A stretch of 64,000 nucleotides of DNA from Gossypium raimondii (Eukaryota > Streptophyta > Magnoliopsida > Malvales > Malvaceae): positions 5,704,001-5,768,000 of the forward strand of contig NC_068569.1 of the NCBI RefSeq assembly GCF_025698545.1, in the 5' to 3' direction. Made by a program: the position numbers and the translations under genes. The notes below the pieces were generated by a model. The model was not told the origin of the DNA and did no database searches. It saw only the letters and a program-made list of their open reading frames with translations. Of the stretch, positions 23,694 through 35,726 are shown piece by piece. Each line of letters begins with the position of its first letter. The stretch's first letter is position 1.

Positions 23694-26600
23694 ATGGAAA
23701 TTGATCTGAACCATGCAGTAAACGAGGTGGAGAAGACTGTACTTTGCAATGGGAGCTGTGAAAAAGCTAGTGCTTGCGTTTACTGTTTGTCGTCGTCGTC
23801 GTCGTCATCATCATCTTCTTCTTCTTCTTCTTCATGTTCTTCAAACTCAGGTTCACCTCCTTGTTCATCTTCCATTGACTTGGAGCTTTGGCATGCTTGT
23901 GCTGGTCCTCTCACATCACTTCCAAAGAAGGGAAATGTGGTTGTATACTTCCCTCAAGGTCACTTGGAACAACTTGCCCTTGCTTTTCCTTTCTCTCCCT
24001 TGGACACCTTTGATCTTCCTCCCCAAATCTTTTGCAAAGTGATGAATGTCCAGCTTCTGGTAACTAATTCAATTTTTCTTTTTAAATTGACTTGTACCAT
24101 AAGTTAGCTTTCTCCTAAAGATTGATTGATTCATTTGAAGTCTCCTTTTGTTTTCTATCGTTAAGGCCAATAAGGAGAATGATGAGGTCTATACGCAAGT
24201 CACTTTACTTCCTCAACCGGAGGTATTATTATAATTCTTAACTTAAACCATACCTGATTGAGTCCTTTACATTGGTTTAGAATATACTTGTATAAAAATC
24301 TGTGATTTCTTTGGTATTATTTTTATGAGGAAATGGGAGTTTCACAGTGCAACTGTTTAGAATTTAGTGACTTTAATGAATGAATGAATGAATGAATTCC
24401 TGTCTCCATACACTAGTTTTCCTATTACGAGGCTGGTGATTTCCAGTTTGGGATTTTCTGTTTTTGCGTGGGATAAAAAATCAATTTATAAGATCAATGT
24501 TGTTTTTTTAAGTTTTATTCAATTCATTTATATTTTGGTTTGGGGTGCAAAAGATTATATTTTGGTGTGTAAAAAAGTTTTTGGTAAATAAATTTCGAGG
24601 ATATAATAAAGATATTTTGCACTAACACAAACAGTAAACTGAGCATTAAGTGGAGCATAGCCAGAATTTCTACAATAATTTTTATAAAAAAATTTAAAAA
24701 TAATAAAAGTTTGAAAAAAATTTAGGTCTATCAAATAAATGAATAATTATGACTCTTTTATTAAGTGATATAACTTTTAGGAAACAAGTGAGGTAATTCA
24801 TAGTAAGAATAGTTATATTATAACGCTTCATTAATAATTAATTGACGTACTTATAACTATTTTGAAAATGTTCATCAGTTGGGAGGGCATAATTTGGGGA
24901 GCAAGCAGCTGGATGAGGTAGGGGCGGATGAGCATGCCGATGGGTCGCCTTCGAAGCCAACCTCTCACATGTTTTGCAAGACACTAACAGCTTCTGACAC
25001 TAGCATCCATGGAGGGTTCTCTGCTCCTCGTAGAGCTGCTGAAGACTGTTTTCCTCGGCTGGTTTTTATACTTATAAATCCTCGATGTAATATTCACCAT
25101 GAACCTCGCTCTTGTAGACATAATGGTGTTTGCCTTGATTTCAGGATTATAAACAGACAAGGCCCTCACAGGAGCTTGTTGCTAAAGACCTCCATGGAGT
25201 TGAGTGGAGGTTTCGCCATATATTTAGGGGTAACCTTAGTAGAGAGTTTGGCATTTCTGATAGTGTTTAGAAAGAACCAGTGATAAGAGCTTAATGTTTA
25301 TTATGTGTAGGTCAACCGAGGCGACATCTCCTTACTACCGGCTGGAGTGTTTTTGTGAGTCAAAAGAATCTTATTGCTGGGGATGCAGTGCTCTTTCTGA
25401 GGTGTGTATAGCTTTTACCAATATACAAATTTTTGGAGAGCACAACTTCATATTTGCAATTAGAAATTGATCATAAACTGGAATATTCTATCCTACTTGA
25501 GAATCATAATATATATTGACATGGGAGTTTTTAGTGCACCTATGTCTTCCCATGGCCTAGTTATTCATTGATCTCCACATTGTAGGGGCGAAGATGGGGA
25601 GCTGAGGTTGGGAATTAGAAGAGCCGTTCGACCAAGAACTGGTCTTCCAGATTCAGTTATTGCGAAACATAATTCATATCCAAAGGTTCTTTCTGCAGTG
25701 TCTAATGCATTATCCACCAAAAGAGTGTTTCAAGTCTGCTACTGTCCAAGGTACGTATCGGCTGGTATTTAGCCAAAAAAATAAAGAAAAGAAATAAGCT
25801 GGTAAGTGATGTAAACCAAAAAAAAAAAAAAGTAAATTCACCTAACAAAATCAAGACTTAATAGGATTCTTTATTAGTTTATAAATGTTAATGCAAATGG
25901 TCTTTACAGTAAGTAAATGTTTCATTTGAAAATATGAAGGTCATTTTCAAACTGATTGCAAAGCATCTCTTAATGTTAGACTTTAGATTATAAGTAGCTC
26001 TTGGAAGTTGCATTCAAGGAGCATTCTGAATGTTGGAATGTAATTAAGTTGTTGTGTTGCAGAGCTTGTTAGCCTATTTAAAATTCCGAGTGTTATGCAT
26101 TTGATGTGAAATGAAATGGTATGTTTGTTCAAATTGCTGTAATGCAGGGCCAGTCATGCCGAGTTCGTCATACCCTTCCAAAAGTATATTAAAAGCATCA
26201 CAAATCCAATGTGCACTGGGGCAAGATTCAGAATGAAATTTGAAATGGATGATTTGCCGGAGAGAAGGTCTTGTTTAATCAAACCGCAAATCATGACAAA
26301 GATCAATTGCTTTCTTTGTTTCTTTTCCTTTTTAATGGTTTTATTTCGAGAATATAATATAGTGCTACTCTTTTATAGGTGTAATGGTGTAGTGACAGGA
26401 ATAGGGGACTCAGATCCTTATAAATGGCCTAACTCAAAGTGGAGATGCGTAATGGTGAGCCCCTAATATTGAGCTCATGTAACTATTGCTTTTTTAGCTG
26501 TGTAGTTTAACTCGTGTAGTCACACATTGCTCCGACACATATCCAAACATGGGAATAGAGATATTCCTCCAAGGGCTCTCCAAATACATGGAAATCTTGG

Positions 26601-28685
26601 AAAAAATATTCAACATACCCATATTTACCCTGTGTTCAACACAGCTGAGTCCTAGTGACATAGCTTTCACAACTAGGCAAGTTAATATGCATGTTATTTT
26701 TCATCAAGATACTTTACATATATATATAAACTTTTGTGCATCACATGATGAATGGTGATAAACTATTTTTCCGAATGAAATGAAAAATGGTTGATGAAAC
26801 AAAACAACTAGGAAGGTGCCCTAAGTCAACTAATTGTTCAATAAAATATAACTTAGTAGCTTCATGCTGAGAGTTCCTTTACCTGTCATAGCAAAAACCT
26901 CTTTTTAATATCCAACTTCTCTTACTTGAGTTCATTTCAGGATATCTATATCATCAGACATTGAAGCCTTTACTTTTAATATATACATGTGCAAAAATAT
27001 TATTGAGAGGATCTTGTATCACACGCTTGAGTATGACATCTAACAGGTTAGGTGGGATGATGATATCGCAAGTGATCACCAAGAGAGAGTTTCACCTTGG
27101 GAAATTGATCCTCCTGTTTTTCCCCCACCCTTAAGTATTCCATCTCCATTCAGGTTAAAGAAACTGCGGACAGGTCTGCAGACTGCTGCACTTGACACCC
27201 CTATCACTGGTACAAATCTTTCCACTAGAATCGTATTATTGTTGATTTTTAAAACTAAACTTGATAAATGTATGTGTCCATAAAATGTTCTTTTCTTCAG
27301 GAGGGGTTGGATATTTGGACTTTGAGGAATCGACAAGATCCTCTAAGGTCTTGCAAGGTCAAGAAAATGTAGGTTTCATATCACCCGTATATGGATGTGG
27401 TACAGTGAACCATCCCCTCAATTCCGAGATGCAATCTATGGCACATCAAAGTCTTGCATCGACAGGAATTGGAAAGAGTAACATTAGTGATTTTATGAGG
27501 GCTCACTCCTCCTCTTACACAGGCTTTGCGGAAACTAATCGGTTTCCGAAGGTCTTGCAAGGTCAAGAAATTTGCTCATTGAGGTCCCTCACACACAAGG
27601 CTGATCTCAACCTTGGTGTTTGGGCAAAAACCAATCATGGTTGCAATTCTTTCAACATGAATCAAGCACCCAACACCAACTGCTATCCAGAAGGACTTCG
27701 AAATATGTATTTTCCTTATAATGAGTTTTACAAAGCTGGCCAGGAACCAAAAATGTTTTCTTACGCATCTAAACTTCCAAGGGGCAATGTTTTGTTCAAT
27801 GCTTCCTCAATTAAGCCGGGGGTTAGTGTGGACGACATCAGGAAACCAAACCCTCCGAATGACCATAAGCCAATGGAGAATATCCCTAGTCCCGGTTTTG
27901 GAAAAAAATTGAGGAACCAACAGAATGAGTGCTACAAAGGAAATGTGGCTGGATGTAAACTCTTTGGATTCTCCTTGACTGCGGAATCACCTACTCTGAA
28001 CTCACAAAATTCTGGTAAGCGGAGTTGTACAAAGGTAAGTATGTTACGGCCGAAGTTGAATTTTAACTCTGTTTCCTACTTCTGTCCTACTGATACTGTA
28101 ACATGACTGACTACAGGTTCACAAGCAAGGCAGCTTGGTTGGAAGAGCCATTGATCTCTCAAGACTTTATGGATATAAAGACTTGATGACTGAACTAGAA
28201 CATCTTTTCGGTATGGAAGGTCTTTTAAATGATCCTGATAAAGGGTGGCGGGTTTTGTACACTGACAGGGACAATGATGTAATGGTAGTTGGAGACGACC
28301 CGTGGCAGTAAGTCTCACTCTCCCTCGCTGCTATCAACTATCAAGTTTGTTGCATGATAGCGTTTATCATGCAGGAGGGAAACATGTTTACAAAGTTTCA
28401 AATGCACATAGAAATTATTACTGGGCTTGTGCTGTGTGAAAAATATGTTGCCTATGATGAGTTTGACTTGCTGTTTGCAGTGAATTTTGTGATGTGGTAT
28501 CCAAGATCCATATATACACAGGAGAAGAAGTGGAGAAGATGACCGTAGGAATGGGTAGTGATGAGACTCAAAGCTGTTTGGAAGAAGCAGCAGTGATAAT
28601 GGAAGCATCAAAGTCGTCCTCGGTGGGGCAGCCAGATTCCTCTCCCACTGTAATGAGGGGTATGAAGATCAGTGTTTGCTTCTAG
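23694..28685 (+). CDS. ARF4: Auxin response factor 4 (B3, ARF and PB1 domains), 12 exons, 811 aa
   Basis: A nuclear, DNA-binding repressor of auxin-responsive genes; with ARF3 it sets abaxial organ polarity. Exons: 23694-24059, 24166-24222, 24879-25061, 25145-25229, 25311-25401, 25586-25750, 26148-26267, 26379-26454, 27047-27209, 27301-28034, 28117-28307, 28481-28685; 2436 nt, all phases agree. A serine run (about residues 32-50) precedes [10 protein letters not shown]. The B3 domain (about 171-273) contains HGGFS and [12 protein letters not shown]. The ARF domain follows, ending [15 protein letters not shown] (655-661) matches a repression motif of ARF repressors. The PB1 domain starts at residue 681, with K683 and the acidic face D730, D732, D734, D740. 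Its presence, together with the [14 protein letters not shown] tail, points to ARF4 rather than ARF3. Two tasiR-ARF sites lie in exon 10. Oddities: A190 replaces the usual V in FSVPRR, and R201 replaces P in CFPPLDY. The ATG at 23694 gives the ARF4-like start MEIDLN. Confidence 0.95.
27345..27365 (+). promoter_or_regulatory. tasiR-ARF (TAS3) target site 1 in ARF4
   Basis: These 21 bases encode K451-V-L-Q-G-Q-E and contain the core GGTCTTGCAAGGTCAAG, the near-complement of TAS3-derived tasiR-ARF. ARF3 and ARF4 are the known targets across land plants; cleavage limits their expression to the abaxial side of leaves. Confidence 0.9.
27549..27569 (+). promoter_or_regulatory. tasiR-ARF (TAS3) target site 2 in ARF4
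   Basis: A second copy of the 21-base site, 204 bases after the first and identical to it at the nucleotide level, encoding K519-V-L-Q-G-Q-E. Paired sites are a conserved feature of ARF3/ARF4 and strengthen silencing by the AGO7-TAS3 pathway. Confidence 0.9.
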
Positions 28686-29030
28686 TGTTATTGAATCCTT
28701 AAACTATGTATCAAGTATTTGGTGTAATCGAATTAACATATGATTATTGAAAGCTAAAAAGTGGGCTCTTTGGCCTTATGGTGTTTGACAAATGAATGTG
28801 GTGTTTTACTACTCATCAACAATGTCTGCCACCAAAATTCAATCGTGCATTGTCACTCAAGGGTCATTTCAGAATGCCAGAAATTTGGAGATAATCTACT
28901 TGCATATCAAGTTGATGTGCTTCTCACTTACGTTGTTATGTCGTATTTATATTATCTTCAAGCAAAAACTTATTTATATATCATACATTTTCAAGCTGGT
29001 TTTAACTTGTAAAATAACTTGAAAATACTT
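28686..29030. other. ARF4 3' flank
   Basis: This should hold the ARF4 3' UTR and polyadenylation region. No other feature was seen before the transposon that starts about 350 bp after the ARF4 stop codon. Confidence 0.4.
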
Positions 29031-29339
29031 TTATAGCACGTTTGGTTCGCTTCGTTGTAATGGAATAGAGGCGTAATGAAATAGAGGCGTAATAGCAAAT
29101 CAATTGTTTAGTTGAATGTAATGGAATAGAGGCGTAATAGTATTCTTGTGTTTGGTTGAATGGGATGGAGGTGTAATAGCATAAGGGAAAAAACTAAAAT
29201 GACTAGAATACCCTTAGCAGAAATTTGTTTAGATAAATAATTATTGTTATCGTTATTAAATTTTAATAAGATTATTAATATCAGTAATAAATAATTTAAT
29301 CATATTTTAACATAATTATTATTAAATATAATTTAATTA

Positions 29340-29670
29340 AAATATATGATTTAATAAAATTTAAAATAATTATAACTAATAAATTTTCTTATATGAATTT
29401 GTATAATTTAAAATAATTATTATTAAATATAATTTAATAATAATATATAATTTCATAAAATTCTTGATAATAAATTTTCTTATATGAATTTATATAATTT
29501 AAAATAATTAATATTAAATATAATTTAATAATGATATATAATTTCATAAAATTTTGATAATAAATTTTCTTATATGAATTTATATAATTTAAAATAATTA
29601 ATATTAAATATAATTTAATAATGATATATAATTTCATATAATTCTTAATAATATGTTCTTATATGAATTT
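29340..29670. repeat. AT-rich tandem repeat, period about 90-91 bp
   Basis: About three and a half copies of a unit containing ATATAATTTCATA, TTTTCTTATATGAATTT and AAAATAATTAATATTAAATA. The C of TTTCATA falls at 29454, 29545 and 29635, giving the period. It lies inside the left end of the Harbinger element. The open frame across it is a by-product of the repeat. Confidence 0.7.
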
Positions 29671-29816
29671 ACTAAAATCATAATATAACTTGAGAATTAT
29701 ATTCTGCATAAACATAATTAACTTATATTAAGAAAATGTTAGATGAAAATGAAATTCTACATCATAATCCATATGTTATATAGTTTTACAACATCAAAAA
29801 GTTTGAACATTGATTT

Positions 29817-30872
29817 TTAATGGTCAAAAAGAAATCTTCTGACCCATTCCAATCGCGCAGCAGAAGGTAAACTAAAGAAAACAAGCATTTGAGTTGGATG
29901 ATCTGGAATTTTACTCAAAGCTCGATACCGCTCATCGTCAGTTAAACCTTCAGTTTCCCATAAGGTTGAATATAAATTTGTAGCTTTCTCTTGGATGATT
30001 TGGAATTCTTCAGACTTTTGCTAAACGACCACATCGGAGGCAATACTCCTACTGATTTGATCGCCAATGGCCAGCATGTTTTCGGCCAATAAAGTGGCAG
30101 CCTCATTAAATGAAGAATACATATTATCACGAGCATCAGATTTCTTCTTTTTCTTGTTTGAAGATGAGGAACCCCCTTGGTCTCTATCTCGTCGCGGCTC
30201 CGCAGCAGAAACATCCATGTCATCCAATGAGACGTCAGCTTCGCAGTCATAGAATGAGTTTCTCTCTTCATCCATATCTATAGTAGGTACAGCCTCAGCA
30301 TTTATTTCTTCAAGAACATCAGCAGCTGTTTGAGCATCTTTCCCAGTCGCTTGACCTCTTGCGTATATGGCTGTAAGCTGGTCGTAGTAAGGGAAAGTAC
30401 GATGTCTGAATTGAGCGGCTTCTTTGTGACTCTAAAAAAATGAGGAAATCATATTAGTTATAAGTTTGGTAAAAATAAGATAGTAAAGACTTGAAATAAT
30501 TCTTACCTTTAAATAGGAGTCCCAAACCGCATCTTCAGCAACAACGAGCTGCCTATGCTCGTCCCAACCAAAACCGCTATTGTTTTGGCTATTAATAATG
30601 TCATATACGATTGACCACTCCCTTTTTAGTAACCTAATCCTCGATTCAATATTAGGTTTCGCCTTCAACATTGTATTTGGTAAAGCCTTTTGTAGCATTC
30701 TTTCCAACTCGTTTAAATAACCGGCTTTGAACCCGGTATCAGCATTAAATGTTCCAACATTGTACAAATCCACCATGCAGGAAATCAATGCTGCATCTTC
30801 TTCTGGAACCCATTTTCTTTTGGTTCCTCGAGAAGCTTGAGAAGAAGCATTTGATTCTGGAACACTTGACAT
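29817..30872 (-). pseudogene. Harbinger Myb/SANT-like partner protein, premature stop
   Basis: In Harbinger transposons this protein binds the element ends and helps bring the transposase to DNA and to the nucleus. Exons 30872-30507 and 30431-30021 encode 258 residues: RGTKRKWVPEEDAALISCMVD begins the Myb/SANT-like domain (about residues 15-110), followed by an acidic linker and a lysine-rich stretch NKKKKK that could be a nuclear localisation signal. The TAG at 30023-30021 falls where a CAG would be expected. The same frame then continues open (QKSEEFQIIQEKA, YRALSKIPDHP) to a TAA at 29819-29817, giving a further 67 codons typical of the family's C-terminus. A C-to-T nonsense change is the simplest explanation. 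Confidence 0.8.
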
Positions 30873-31195
30873 AATTATCTTAAGAAAAAAAAATTATATT
30901 AATTACTATTAATATCATGAATCAAAAGGTGAACACTTTATAAAATTATAATTAAGTTTAATATCATGAATCAAAAGCTCAATTCTAAAATAACACATGC
31001 TGAATGAAAAGAAATTAAATTATAATTTAACAAGTTTAGTACATTACAAAAATCAATTCAAACACCACAAAAGTTTCACAAACTACATACATAAAATAAC
31101 ATAAACAAATTAACTCAAACTCATTTTGTCCCTAAACCTAACTAATTTCTAGATGCTTGCCATTCAATGAACATTTGGTTGGCTAGTTCCATCCT

Positions 31196-32898
31196 TCAAG
31201 TAGCCCAAGCATCCGATGGATGAACATTTGCGATATTCGGTTCATCGTCATCCACCACATTACTAGGCAATCCTTCTCCCACCTCCGCTTCAATAGGATC
31301 AATACTCATATGGGTTCGAATAAAATTATGGAGCAAACAACATGTAATAATAATTCTATTGTGCACCCTTACAGGATAGAATGATGGACTCCTAAGTATT
31401 CCCCGTCTAAGTTTTAGTAACCCAAAGCATATTTCAATAACATTACGTGCTGAGGCATGTTTCATATTAAAAAACTCTTGCGGAGAACTTGGCTGATAAC
31501 CCTGACGCCACTCGTTCAAATGATATCGTTGTCCTCTAAATGGTGCAAGAAATCCCTCACAATTTGTGTATCCAGAATCAACTAGATAATAACAACCTAT
31601 GAAATATTTTTTTTTAAATGATTAATTCAGCACAAAAAGTTTGATCTTAATGAATAATTCGAAGTCCTCTAACTATACACTTTACCATGAGGAACTTTTA
31701 GTCCATGTCTTATACTAATGGCATCTCGAAGAACCCGTCCATCAGCAACTAAACCTTCCCAACCAGGAAGAACATAAACAAATTGCATATCAGGTGTACA
31801 AACACCTAGCATATTTGTTGCTATGTCACCTTTTAGCGTTCGATATCTAGTTTTATCAACTGTTGGGACCTTAATCTTGATGTGGGTTCCATCAAGAGCA
31901 CCTAAGCAATTCTATATCACATGATATAAAACCTTGAGTTAGAATACAAATTTAAATCTAAATCAACTAATGTTGTACAAGCTATATATAAAACTCAGTC
32001 CAATACCTTAAACCATTTCCACCTTGTGTCAGAAGAATCTGTTGTAATTGGCTCAGCTAGACTGTCCATGGTAAGGCGGCCTGACCTACCGACGGCCCGC
32101 CCGAAATATGGGAGGGTTCGGGTAAAAATATAGGCCCAAAATATGGGCTTGGGCAAAAAAATGAGGCCCGTTTAAAAAATGAGCCGGGCTCGGGCTCAAC
32201 TTTTTTGGCCCGGGCCCGAATATAATAAATATATATTTTTTATTTTTATTTTTTAATTTTAAAATACTTTAAAAATATTTTTATATTTTTATTTTTAAAA
32301 TTTTATTTTTGTGTTTATTAAAAATCGGGCCAGGCTCGGGCTTACTCTTTTTTTCTCGGGTCGGGCCTGGGCAAAATTTCAGGCCCATATTTCGGGCCCG
32401 GCCCATGGACAGGTCTAGCTCCGGCTTTTTAAATAACACATCTTGTAAGTGTATGACAGCATTTAAAACACTATGAAATGCTCTGTTCACAATTTCCCAG
32501 GACATTCTAAAGTGATGCTTGATAACTCGATTTTTCAGGTGATGGGAGATGATATTTAAAAACATTGCTACCTCATCAACAAGCATGTTTCTTGACGACT
32601 TCAATCCCCCTATCGATTCTAACATCTCACATAATTTAAAAAAGGCAGTTCTATTCATCCTAACTTGTTCAACACAGATCTTGTCACTAGCATATACAAG
32701 CCTTTTCAAATAATCCCGTTTTGCATAAAAATCTAAGGTGTAGGACCTAATCCTTGGTCTATAAGTATGTAGGCTAAGGCTGACACCCATTCTAAATAAG
32801 AACCAAATCGCAATTCTACAGATTTCCAACCATATTATCAATGCAATACCAATTCTTTTACGCCTCACACTTTGTGCAATTAAAGGCAGACGAGCCAT
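31196..32898 (-). pseudogene. PIF/Harbinger DDE transposase, interrupted by a MITE
   Basis: Exons: 32898-32007 (interrupted), 31911-31686, 31596-31196. The N-terminal part is the DUF8040-like region of plant Harbinger transposases (KHHFRMSWEIVNRAFHSVLNAV). Exon 2 carries the first catalytic aspartate (GALDGTHI) and the second (GLVADGRVLRDA); exon 3 carries the glutamate region (ASARNVIEICFGLLK) and ends HPSDAWAT. A 364-bp MITE sits in exon 1 between the codons for KKPE and PITTDSSD. Without it and one copy of its CTC duplication the exons total 1152 nt (383 aa) in a single phase, so the insertion is the main lesion. The interior adds stops and cannot be spliced out cleanly by any obvious GT-AG pair. 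Confidence 0.85.
32055..32418. mobile_element. Nested MITE, 364 bp, CTC target duplication
   Basis: Imperfect terminal inverted repeats: left AGCTAGACTGTCCATGG, right (minus) CTAGACCTGTCCATGGGCC. Inside, GC-rich GGCCCGGGCCCG-like arms flank an AT-rich centre, giving a long foldback. CTC repeats at 32052-32054 and 32419-32421 flank it, and removing the element plus one CTC restores the transposase frame. The 3-bp non-TWA duplication argues against Harbinger itself and could fit CACTA, but the ends are not CACTA-like, so the superfamily is left open. Confidence 0.8.
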
Positions 32899-35660
32899 TA
32901 CTGCAACATATTAAAATTAGAACACAGTATCAAAGAATTGAAGTTGCAATTACACATTATCAAATAAAAATAAACAATACAACTTTAGAACACACGAAGC
33001 AAAAAAGTATCTATTAAATGATATCGTTGCAACTTTAATTTCGTTTCTTTATCAATCACCCAAACAATAAAGGAAGAAAATATATTCAAATACATTTTAA
33101 AACACTATTAAAATTTAAAGGTATATGTATAATTGACCTAAAATTAATTGTTGGTAATTGTTAGATTATCAAGTTTACTCATTATAATTTAAAATTATAA
33201 AGCATGTTCAAAGTTTGAACATTGATTAGTTTATTTATTGATGATTAGTTTAATTAAGGTGACCTAATTTTAAAACAAATAAAATAAAGAATGAGGATTT
33301 GGTTTACTAATGAAATTGAAGTTTTAATATTATTATCAAGTTTAAAATTAACGTTAGCATTTTAATCGATTAAAGTATCTAGGCTAATATTGATTAGTTT
33401 ATTAAAGCACATTGATTAGTATGAAATGAAGGCATTAAAAGTTTATTAAAGCATGTTCACTAGCTGCATGATTTCACAAGTTCCCTACATTATAATGCTA
33501 CTAACAAAGGTTTGGACAATTAAAATTCATCCATCAGAACAACATAGATTTCGACAATGATGACTTCATTTGACTGCTGTTTACAATCAACTTAGATGAA
33601 TTCTCAAAAAGAGAAAAAAAAAAGGTATTAATTTGATTCAATATGAGTTAGTTTCAGATGCTTGCTTATTTTACAAGTCAAATGAAATGTGAGAAAGTTA
33701 AAAGCAATATATTTTAAGTAATTAAGATATGTTTTGTATAAATTTAATGGAACAAATCAATGTTCAAAAACGTATTAATCTATGCTAATCTGTGTATAGA
33801 AAATTAAAAACAGCAACAAAAGTAGGATGCATTTTGACTAGATATAAATATCATTTTCTCGACTCCAGGTGGCCAATCAAACTTGGTTGACAAGCATCTT
33901 GTGCAAACAAGCCTCCATTCCTTCTCTCTATATAGTTATCCAAGGAAGAAATATATACCCGATTGCATATATTATTTCACTTGAACCAACATTTTCTTAC
34001 TTAGATATGACCTCCGTCAAAGCTTCCTATATGCTGAAATTAAATTATTACTACAGAATATTAAGCAAAATTTTCTTCAGCATCCATCATGGTCTACAAG
34101 AGAAAAGGAGAAGGCACTTAACAGTTACTATAGACAATACTTGGCTTTGCAATTTGAATTCGTAAGGAAAACAGAAACCAATATTTTGAATTTGGCCCGC
34201 GCAAACTTCGCAAATCACTAAAGAAAAAAAGAATAAATTGAATATGTTTAGACAAAATGTAAAGAATAGCTAAAACACTGAGCATATTCAAATCAAGAAA
34301 CTTCTAATTTATCACAGCCTATTCTACAATAGCAGCCAAAAAGAGTACTAGAAACTCTCCAAGTGCCTCAAGCACAAGTTCCACTAGTAAAAGAGAGGAT
34401 ACAACACTATCTCCGTCACAGCAGAAAATATATAAATGAATAAGAATCCATGTTTTCAAGGGTAACTTTAAAGCTAACTGCCAAACATAAATTAATACGA
34501 AGACTTAAAAAGAAAATGAAAATTTTGGATAGTATAGATTAAATATTGATGGAAATTAATTTTAGTTTTCTTTTTTCTATCTAGTTGCATTTAAATATGA
34601 GGAATAACAATAAATTCTAATGCTAACCGCGCAAAAAGTTCCTAAGGACAGACACTAGTAATAGATGGTCAGATTATCGGCCAAATCCGGGGTCTGAAAG
34701 AAACCTAAAATCACCAACACTTTGTACTATCTGCAAATGTTTTCCATCAAAACGACTTACAGACAGTTCTCAAGTATTGTGATTTAACATTGAGTTCAAA
34801 GATCTTAAAATGTATACATTATGACTGCCCTTTGAAGTTCATCTGTCATACATCAAACTACCTAATCATCAGCTTTCAAAATCAGAACAGAAGAAAATCT
34901 AAAGAGCTCATCATTCAGCTTAGATCGGGAACATGAACACTAAGCTAAGGTAGCAATAGCCCAACTTTTAAGGGAGGCATATAATAAGGTAAAGGTCTCT
35001 GTTTCTCCTCACAGTTCATGGCAACAAATTCCATTTCCTACATATATACAAGACAAGCAGGATACGCCTCTCGATAATGATAAGAGTAGTCTGTCAATCA
35101 AACGTAAGAAGCCACTGCAAACAATTGTATAGCTTTTGAGTTCAAAACTATAAATACAAACATGCAATCGAGGGAAACTAACCTGTAATGAGGAAATCGG
35201 GGAAGAGAGCGATGAAGAAGTGCTGGAGCAAAGAACCTGTAATGATCAACAACCAAACAAATAATGAAAAAAAACCATAACCAGCAAGAAACGAAATGCC
35301 GATTTACCAAGAACTGAAACAATCGCATGCAGAGAGGAAAGAAATAGGTTACTCAGAGGCGGAGATTACTCACTTGCCGATTCAAAGCGTCCGGAGATTT
35401 GAGAGTGTCGAGTCGGAGAAAGATGCAAAGCTGAAATCGGGAGCGGCTGGAGGTTTGGTTCGCTGGCACCTTCTGTTGATGTTGGGAGGGAGAGGGTCGG
35501 CTGGAGCTCGATTTTGCCAAGGGGAGGGTAAAACAGACACCGATTACCTAATCTTTGCTTTTGCAAGGGATTAGAAATCGGCACTGAAGCAGACAAAATG
35601 CCGAATCCGTCCGCAACAGATTAGGCCCGTATTAGGGCAATACAGTGAACCAAACAGCGT
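32899..35660. other. Non-coding right part of the Harbinger element
   Basis: AT-rich DNA without recognisable genes. A GC-richer patch at 35360-35660 lies just inside the terminal repeat and could hold the element's promoter, since both genes are read leftward from this side. That is an inference from position. Confidence 0.35.
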
Positions 35661-35726
35661 ATTGAGTGGGGCCACCGATTCGGGGTGTAATGGCTAATCC
35701 ATTACACCCAACCAAACAAAGTGTTA

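Larger units (their letters stand above)
29034..35723 (-). mobile_element. PIF/Harbinger DNA transposon, 6.7 kb, two genes, both broken
   Basis: Ends: left TAGCACGTTTGGTTCGCTTC, right (read on minus) CACTTTGTTTGGTTGGGTGT, both followed by GTAATGG. Both subterminal regions are rich in GTAAT(G/A) words. TTA direct repeats at 29031-29033 and 35724-35726 fit the TWA target of this superfamily; the exact left end is uncertain by a few bases. Inside, on the minus strand, are a DDE transposase (31196-32898) and a Myb/SANT-like partner protein (29817-30872), the two proteins Harbinger elements need. A nested MITE breaks the transposase and a nonsense codon shortens the partner, so this copy should be immobile. 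Beyond the transposase start, 32899-35600 shows no coding sequence. Confidence 0.8.

Noticed and set aside
28012..28034. Alternative splice donor (CTG-GTAAGC) 23 bases before the end of ARF4 exon 10
   Set aside because: Using it would shift the frame and lose KRSCTK, conserved in ARF4; the GTAAGT at 28035 keeps phase.
29434..29637. Open frame with an internal repeated protein sequence
   Set aside because: By-product of the 90-bp AT-rich tandem repeat in the Harbinger element.
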